Shown here in pieces: positions 23,917-28,083 of a stretch of DNA of 28,083 nt; position 1 is the stretch's first letter; the number at the start of each line of letters is the position of its first letter. The stretch comes from Methanobacterium sp. (GTDB taxonomy: Archaea; Methanobacteriota; Methanobacteria; Methanobacteriales; Methanobacteriaceae): NCBI GenBank assembly GCA_003151535.1, contig PLXT01000072.1, positions 1-28,083 of the forward strand. The letters run 5' to 3'. Under the pieces are notes generated by a model. That model made no database searches, was not told where the DNA came from, and saw nothing but the letters and a program-made list of their open reading frames with translations. The position numbers and the translations under genes are program-made.

Positions 23917-24576
23917 CTAGTTTAATGTTTTACATATCCAGAAAGGAATATCCAATACATTTTTGACCTTATCTATTATTGGACCATCACTTGTAGCTAC
24001 TATCCCATTATATTTTTTTGATAGTTTTACAAGTTCGAAATCAACATTTTTATTGGTTACTGCACTGCCATTGAGTTTGTGGATTTGAATTATTGATTTT
24101 GTGATTTGTGCAAGCTCACCACTTTTACTCACAGGACTGTCAAAGAAGAAGAAGATATATGCTGGATTATGTTGACTTAAAATAGTGATTATATTATTCA
24201 AAGCATTTTCAGTTGTTGAATTGATTTTATATTTCCCAAAAACCGCTTTTAGATCTCTTAAAACACCATCATCGCACATGATCAATGAACCATATTCCCG
24301 ATTGCATATGGTCTCAACTGATATTAAAACATTATAACCATCTATAAAAATAGTTTTATTGGTTATATTATTTATATCAACGATTTTATGAGATCTATCT
24401 CTTGATTTCTCATCAGAAAATACTTTTCTTACCAAATAATTTCTTCCATCTTTGTTCAGGAGATATTTATTAGCAACCAAATTTAGAGCTACCCTTTTTT
24501 TGTATTTTCTATTTAAAAGGAATTTTAAATCGTATGAAGCATTTTTCAATCGTATTTCTATGTCTTTAGACGACAT
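23917..24576 (-). CDS. DUF434-family protein with PIN/NYN-like C-terminal half
   Basis: A 219-residue protein. The first 60 residues resemble DUF434 (LKNASYDLKFLLNRKYKKRVALNLVANKYLL). From residue 70 a second domain begins with IFIDGYNVLISVET, a strand ending in Asp as in PIN/NYN-type nucleases. Further acidic points follow at CDDGVLRDL, FFFDSPVSKS and VATSDGPIID, giving four spaced aspartates that could bind metal. I infer an RNase-like fold; the family is formally uncharacterised. It starts 19 bases after the DUF47 gene on the same strand and is the third gene of a small operon. Its ribosome binding site is poor, so coupling to the upstream gene is likely. Confidence 0.8.
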   Translation of the reverse strand: MSSKDIEIRLKNASYDLKFLLNRKYKKRVALNLVANKYLLNKDGRNYLVRKVFSDEKSRDRSHKIVDINNITNKTIFIDGYNVLISVETICNREYGSLIMCDDGVLRDLKAVFGKYKINSTTENALNNIITILSQHNPAYIFFFFDSPVSKSGELAQITKSIIQIHKLNGSAVTNKNVDFELVKLSKKYNGIVATSDGPIIDKVKNVLDIPFWICKTLN

Positions 24577-24595
24577 TTTATTAGATTTATAATAA

Positions 24596-25252
24596 TTATC
24601 CTTTCCTCTTTGCTACTATAATAGGAACTCGATCCGAGGCATTTTCAGCACGGTCTGATATATTTCCCAGTCTTAGGACTGTACTTTTAATCTCTATGTG
24701 GGTTAAAATATCGATTTCTTGATTTTTATAGCTTATATACAATCTTTTAAGTATCCTTCTTTCTATTTTGTCTACCTCATCCTCTAATCTCTCGACTTCG
24801 TGGGCTTTTTTTAGAGCTTCTCCTAGATCTTCGTCCAATAGTTCGATACATTTTTTTAAGGCAGTTACAGTTTCATAAATAGAATTCATAAGATCTGAAA
24901 AGTCTTCTATATAACCCTTGGGAAAATTGATCCTGCTTAAACATATACCGAAGGCAGTTTCTTGGCACATATCTGCTACACTATCAACACTTTCGGCTAA
25001 GACTATCCGATCTTCCCTGTCAAATGGCAAAAATGCTCCATTAAAAAATTCAATTTCCATCTTCCTTCGAATATCATCTGCATTATGTTCTAACTGGGAT
25101 ATTTCATCAACTTTTTTATCGATTTTATCAAATTCATTGTTGTAGAAGTATTCCATGAGAATTTTTAGTTGGTTCAAACTCTCATAAACCATGTCTACAT
25201 GTTCTTTTGAGTATTGTTCAACCTTTGATTCTCTTTTGAATAGATTTCTCAT
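24596..25252 (-). CDS. DUF47/PhoU-like protein (TIGR00153)
   Basis: A 218-residue all-helical protein of the DUF47 family, a PhoU-like bundle. The pattern E-x3-D-x2-R (SQLEHNADDIRRKMEIEFFNGAFLPFDREDRIVLAESVDSVAD) and a second charged repeat (HEVERLEDEVDKIERRILKRLY) match the metal-binding helices of PhoU relatives. Such proteins are often found beside Pit-type phosphate transporters and are thought to regulate them. No transporter gene is in this window, so the partner is unknown. GGGGAT precedes ATG 25252. A gap of 53 bases separates it from the DUF357 gene upstream. Confidence 0.88.
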   Translation of the reverse strand: MRNLFKRESKVEQYSKEHVDMVYESLNQLKILMEYFYNNEFDKIDKKVDEISQLEHNADDIRRKMEIEFFNGAFLPFDREDRIVLAESVDSVADMCQETAFGICLSRINFPKGYIEDFSDLMNSIYETVTALKKCIELLDEDLGEALKKAHEVERLEDEVDKIERRILKRLYISYKNQEIDILTHIEIKSTVLRLGNISDRAENASDRVPIIVAKRKG

Positions 25253-25305
25253 TTTATCCCCATTTTTTAACTATTTAGGATCCATTGGTAATATCCATAT
25301 TACAT

Positions 25306-25539
25306 TTATATAAGTTCATGTAGAAGGCGCATTGCATCTAAAAGTCCATGTGCGTAGGTTATGCAACCAAATGAGGTTAAATAGTCCTTTTTTTCAAGAT
25401 AATAGTCTGTGTCTTTCCTGTAGTTTCTGGCCATTTCAACAACTTGGACCTCTTCTTCATCAATTTTTATTGATTCTATTTCTTTTATATTTTTTGCAAA
25501 AAGGTCAATATCCTTTTCAATTCTTTCAACAGCATCCAT
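25306..25539 (-). CDS. DUF357 family protein
   Basis: A 77-residue helical protein, the typical length of archaeal DUF357, ending FGCITYAHGLLDAMRLLHELI. The charged first helix (ERIEKDIDLFAKNIKEIESI) and the central RNYRKDTDYYLEKKDYLTS fit the family. The function is unknown. GGGGAGAT precedes ATG 25539, and it is the first gene of the DUF357-DUF47-DUF434 operon. A TATA-like AAATTATATG overlaps the ribosome binding site region, so the true promoter is probably further upstream. Confidence 0.85.
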   Translation of the reverse strand: MDAVERIEKDIDLFAKNIKEIESIKIDEEEVQVVEMARNYRKDTDYYLEKKDYLTSFGCITYAHGLLDAMRLLHELI

Positions 25540-26085
25540 TTTATCTCCCCATATAATTTGAATTCTTCAAACTCCATACTTCAGATTAATTTCAATATTT
25601 GAAAAATAATCTAAATATTATTTCTAAATTAACCAATTCCCAAGAAATATGGAGTCTATTATCATCAGTTCTAGATTCTTTTTACTTAATAAATTCTTTA
25701 ATTGAACTTTATTTCTATAAATAAAGTCTTTTTATTTAAAATTATTAAATAAAGACACGCGATATGTAATTTTGGAATTAAATATTACAATCAATCAGTA
25801 TCAATAATGAATAGGAATATCGATTGGAATAGTTTCGATTACATAATAACAGAATATTGAACTTTGAAGTTTTAAACTATTTTTTAGTTTATATATCAAT
25901 TAGTAAATTTTTTGTGGAACGAAGTTCAAATAATTTTGTATGGAAAAAGTGAGATTCAAAAAAGATAATGGGAGCTGATAGTTTGACATATGTTTTGGTT
26001 ATCCATAGGATAGAATACAAATTGTCATCAACTCCTAACTGTGTTTCATGAACTTTTTAACTAAAACTTCATAAATAATGTGAAC
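25540..26085. other. Intergenic region before the prophage remnant
   Basis: A 546-base AT-rich stretch with no ORF that has a ribosome binding site. It contains two overlapping palindromes (25706-25756, described separately) and presumably the DUF357 operon promoter. A candidate attachment-like 15-mer lies at 26044-26058. Confidence 0.5.
25706..25756. repeat. Two overlapping palindromes
   Basis: A perfect 9-bp inverted repeat ACTTTATTT-CTAT-AAATAAAGT (25706-25727) runs directly into a second, GTCTT(TT)TATTT and AAATAAAGAC (25726-25756), sharing two bases. Both are between the DUF357 operon and the integrase remnant. Confidence 0.6.
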
Positions 26086-26630
26086 ATGGAAGTATCAAAT
26101 GACCCTTTAGTACTCACCTTTATTCGGTCTAGAAACCTTAAACAAGGTACACAAGACCGTTATTTATATGTACTTAAAGTATATAGTGAATTCTTAGATA
26201 TGACCCCCCTAATGAGTGGATTACCGAAGCTGAGAAAGAAGAGGAAGACCGTTTAAGAATGAGACATAGGAAAGTTAAACAGTATCAACTTGACTTTAAA
26301 GACTATTTACTTGCAAAAGATTTTACAACAAAAACTATCAGGGAAATGTTAAACGCTATAAGAACATTTTATCGTGAGTTTGATCTTGAATTAGGAAAAA
26401 TACACCTTAAACAAAGTGGATATCAAGAGACTATTGAAGATATTCCAGATAAAAATGATATTAAATTAGCATTTCCAAAATATAAGGCAATAATCTCATT
26501 AATGTTGAGTTCAGGTATGGGAAGAAGTGAAATATTAAGTTTAAATTATCAAAACTTTATAGATTCAATATCTGAATACTTAGAAAGTCCTTTAAATGAC
26601 CCGTGCAATGTAGAGGAAATAACACATTAA
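26086..26630 (+). pseudogene. Tyrosine recombinase (phage integrase), frameshifted and truncated
   Basis: ATG 26086 opens with MEVSNDPLVLTFIRSRNLKQGTQ and YLYVLKVYSEFLDMTP, then loses frame at a run of six C's (26204-26209). The next frame continues with PNEWITEAEKEEEDRLRMRH to a stop at 26630. Together they form the N-terminal SAM-like domain of a tyrosine recombinase plus the start of the catalytic domain, with the first catalytic arginine in SSGMGRSEILSLNY. Everything after that is missing (His-X-X-Arg, Tyr). One added C would restore the frame, so the frameshift might be a sequencing slip, but the truncation is real. It is a dead integrase. Confidence 0.8.
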
Positions 26631-26770
26631 CTGTTACTTCAATGCCTGTGATAACCCCCACTGTCGCTATATCAGAGATTAAAACAATTATGGCAACTAG
26701 TTCTAAGATTACTAAAGCAAAACTAATCAGTCAAATAAACTCAATTTTAGCTCAAACAGGAGGTTCATAA
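26600..26770 (+). pseudogene. C-terminal fragment of a probable phage structural protein
   Basis: The frame open from 26600 (possible GTG 26603) to TAA 26770 encodes about 56 residues ending LISQINSILAQTGGS, with a Thr/Val-rich stretch (TLTVTSMPVITPTVAIS). It overlaps the integrase end in another frame and has no ribosome binding site of its own. It stops just before the peptidase gene, and its last codons contain that gene's GGAGGT ribosome binding site. I read it as the tail end of a phage gene joined to the integrase by an internal deletion. The phage origin is inferred from context. Confidence 0.45.
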
Positions 26771-27564
26771 ATGTCCATTCTTTCTTTTTTAAAGAGAATA
26801 TTCAAAACAACAGATCCCAATAATTATGATACTGTTAAAAATTATCAGATCCTAAAAGCTGATTTTGTTTTAATGATTGCAGGTGTAGTAGCATATAAAG
26901 GAACTCCAACAAAGGTATATCTTCGTAAAAATGGAGTTAAACAGGTCCAATATGTAACTTATACTAAATATCTGAAAATTAAAGCTGTTTGGGATGCATT
27001 TGTAAATTTAAATAAAAGACAACCTAATTATGTTTACATAAATGATCCAGTTCCAACTCCACATACTGATTGGATCCTGGTAAACAATGTAATATACCAT
27101 TACCAGGAAACAGCATACACCTGCGGACCTTCAAGTAGTATGGAGGCCTTGTCAACATTTGGAGTATCAGGTGAATCAGAATCTGAAATGGCAAAACTAG
27201 AAGAAACAACCAAATGGTACAAGTCATGGAATTAATGGCAGGTATAATAGCCGAGGCAATTAAACACAATGTATCTTTAACAGTTCATGAAGCAAAGTAC
27301 ATAGACCTTGGATGGACAGGAATAGCAACATCAATCAAAGCAGGAATGGCCATAATAGTTCATGGAATCTCCGCAGGATGGCCAACCTATTACAAAGTCT
27401 ATAAAGGCGGACACTATGTGGACCTCATAGGCATAAACCTAACCCTTCAAAAAGTTAGAATAGCAGACCCTGACCGAGGAATAATCGAATACACCATGGA
27501 CGAATTCAAAGAAGGAATGCTATTAAACAGTCAACCTGCCCTTATTGTTGTTTCAAAGAAATAA
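26771..27564 (+). pseudogene. Frameshifted cysteine peptidase, pseudomurein endopeptidase-like
   Basis: The first part (26771-27235, 154 residues, GGAGGT ribosome binding site) has a region like a pseudomurein-binding repeat (TKYLKIKAVWDAFVNLNKRQPNYVYIN) and the nucleophile segment TCGPSSSMEALSTFG. The second frame (to 27564) carries the histidine in GGHYVDLIGI and the aspartate in IADPDRG. Together they give a Cys-His-Asp papain-like (C39/C71) peptidase such as the PeiP/PeiW lysis enzymes of methanogen phages. Between them, a third frame at about 27213-27242 reads NGTSHGING, a motif typical of this position. So at least one, probably two, small indels split the gene. Without them it would be about 264 residues. 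Confidence 0.75.
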
Positions 27565-27565
27565 G

Positions 27566-27587
27566 ATTTTTTCATTAACTTTTTTTT
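27566..27587 (+). terminator. T-tract terminator after the peptidase remnant
   Basis: Two T-runs (six and eight or more) directly follow the stop codon at 27564, fitting an archaeal T-tract terminator. Confidence 0.4.
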
Positions 27588-27598
27588 GTTGATTAGGA

Positions 27599-27940
27599 TT
27601 AATAATTGAGATAATTTATTAATAAAATTGATATAATGATATAAATTGCTATTCCGATAACTAAAGCAACAAATAATCCTTGTTTAGGGAGTAAATATGT
27701 TACACATAACAGAAAAATGATCCATAATGGTGTTAGAATCAAGAGTCCTTTAACATAATCTAATACAGGTAAACTACCTGCTTCACTATATATGGTTAAA
27801 ATACTCACCAGGCTGACCATAGGAAACAATGCAATGAAAGCTGCCAATATACCTTTATCTTTACTTCCAAAGTATGTAACAAATGTTAGAATAGAACCTC
27901 CAATTATAAAATATAATATGAATTTTAAACCTTCACCCAT
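27599..27940 (-). CDS. Small four-helix membrane protein (GlpM/DUF3147-like)
   Basis: From ATG 27940 it encodes 113 residues with four hydrophobic segments: LKFILYFIIGGSILTFVTYFG, ILAAFIALFPMVSLVSILTIY, GLLILTPLWIIFLLCVTYLL and LFVALVIGIAIYIIISILLI. The order and the FPMVSL segment recall GlpM/DUF3147 proteins, a tentative match. Upstream in frame, ATG 27976 is possible, but those 12 codons contain a TATA-like TTTTTATATATTTT. GGGTG six bases before 27940 fits a ribosome binding site, so I prefer 27940. It lies beyond the prophage remnant and may be host DNA. Confidence 0.7.
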   Translation of the reverse strand: MGEGLKFILYFIIGGSILTFVTYFGSKDKGILAAFIALFPMVSLVSILTIYSEAGSLPVLDYVKGLLILTPLWIIFLLCVTYLLPKQGLFVALVIGIAIYIIISILLINYLNY

Positions 27941-28083
27941 ATTAAGCACCCAAAATATATAAAAAATTTTTATCATGAAAAAGAGTTGATTATATTTATT
28001 ATATCCTTAATCATAAATAATTTATTACACATTCAAAATAAAAGTAATATAAAGTCTCTAATCTCCCTGTATCGTTGCTATAT

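Noticed and set aside
1..28083. CRISPR arrays, rRNA and tRNA genes.
   Set aside because: No regularly spaced repeats, cloverleaf-type GGTTCGA segments or rRNA-like stretches were seen on reading through; this was by eye, not by a search program.

Overview
The window looks like chromosomal DNA of a methanogenic archaeon of the order Methanobacteriales, most like Methanobacterium. The evidence is AT-rich DNA, strong AGGAGGT-type ribosome binding sites, archaeal TATA boxes, a bifunctional archaeal FBP aldolase/phosphatase, archaeal-type split glutamate synthase genes, DUF357/DUF434 families seen mainly in archaea, and a broken gene resembling a pseudomurein endopeptidase. The genus is an inference.

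Layout. 243-3199 (minus): an acetolactate-synthase-like TPP enzyme translationally coupled to a B12-binding radical SAM protein. 3418-5370 (plus): acetyl-CoA synthetase. 5503-7056 (minus): a flippase-type membrane protein. 7308-8189 (plus): pdxS. 8438-11993 (minus): two tandem amtB-glnK ammonium-uptake units. 12395-13302: a 51-residue membrane protein not caught by a 60-codon ORF cutoff and an unknown 165-residue protein. 13495-18348 (minus): one operon, pdxT followed by the four modules of an archaeal glutamate synthase (class II amidotransferase, GXGXG, FrhB-like/ferredoxin, FMN synthase). 18473-18600: a short non-coding transposon-like element with an 8-bp target duplication. 18890-20952: a small sequon-rich surface protein, malate dehydrogenase and a HEAT-repeat protein. 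21492-23843 (plus): an AksF/LeuB-family dehydrogenase and FBP aldolase/phosphatase. 23917-25539 (minus): a DUF357-DUF47-DUF434 operon. 26086-27564: a decayed prophage remnant (broken integrase, tail-protein end, frameshifted cysteine peptidase). 27599-27940 (minus): a small membrane protein.

The unifying theme is nitrogen assimilation. Two perfect GGAA-N6-TTCC palindromes and one with a single mismatch, the pattern of the archaeal nitrogen repressor NrpR, lie in the promoters of the pdxT-glutamate synthase operon and of both amtB-glnK units. Ammonium import, its PII control and ammonium incorporation into glutamate are therefore probably one regulon. PdxT, the glutamine-hydrolysing half of PLP synthase, is carried in the same operon, while pdxS stands alone about 10 kb away.

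The most interesting single gene is the third glutamate synthase module (15007-16116). It appears to be a circular permutation of FrhB, the F420-binding subunit of F420-reducing hydrogenase, with a 2[4Fe-4S] ferredoxin domain at the new junction. All four cysteines of the FrhB cluster seem to be kept. With no GltD-type NADPH subunit nearby, this suggests that F420H2 could be the electron donor of this glutamate synthase. That is a hypothesis; family assignments rest on motif recognition without database searches.
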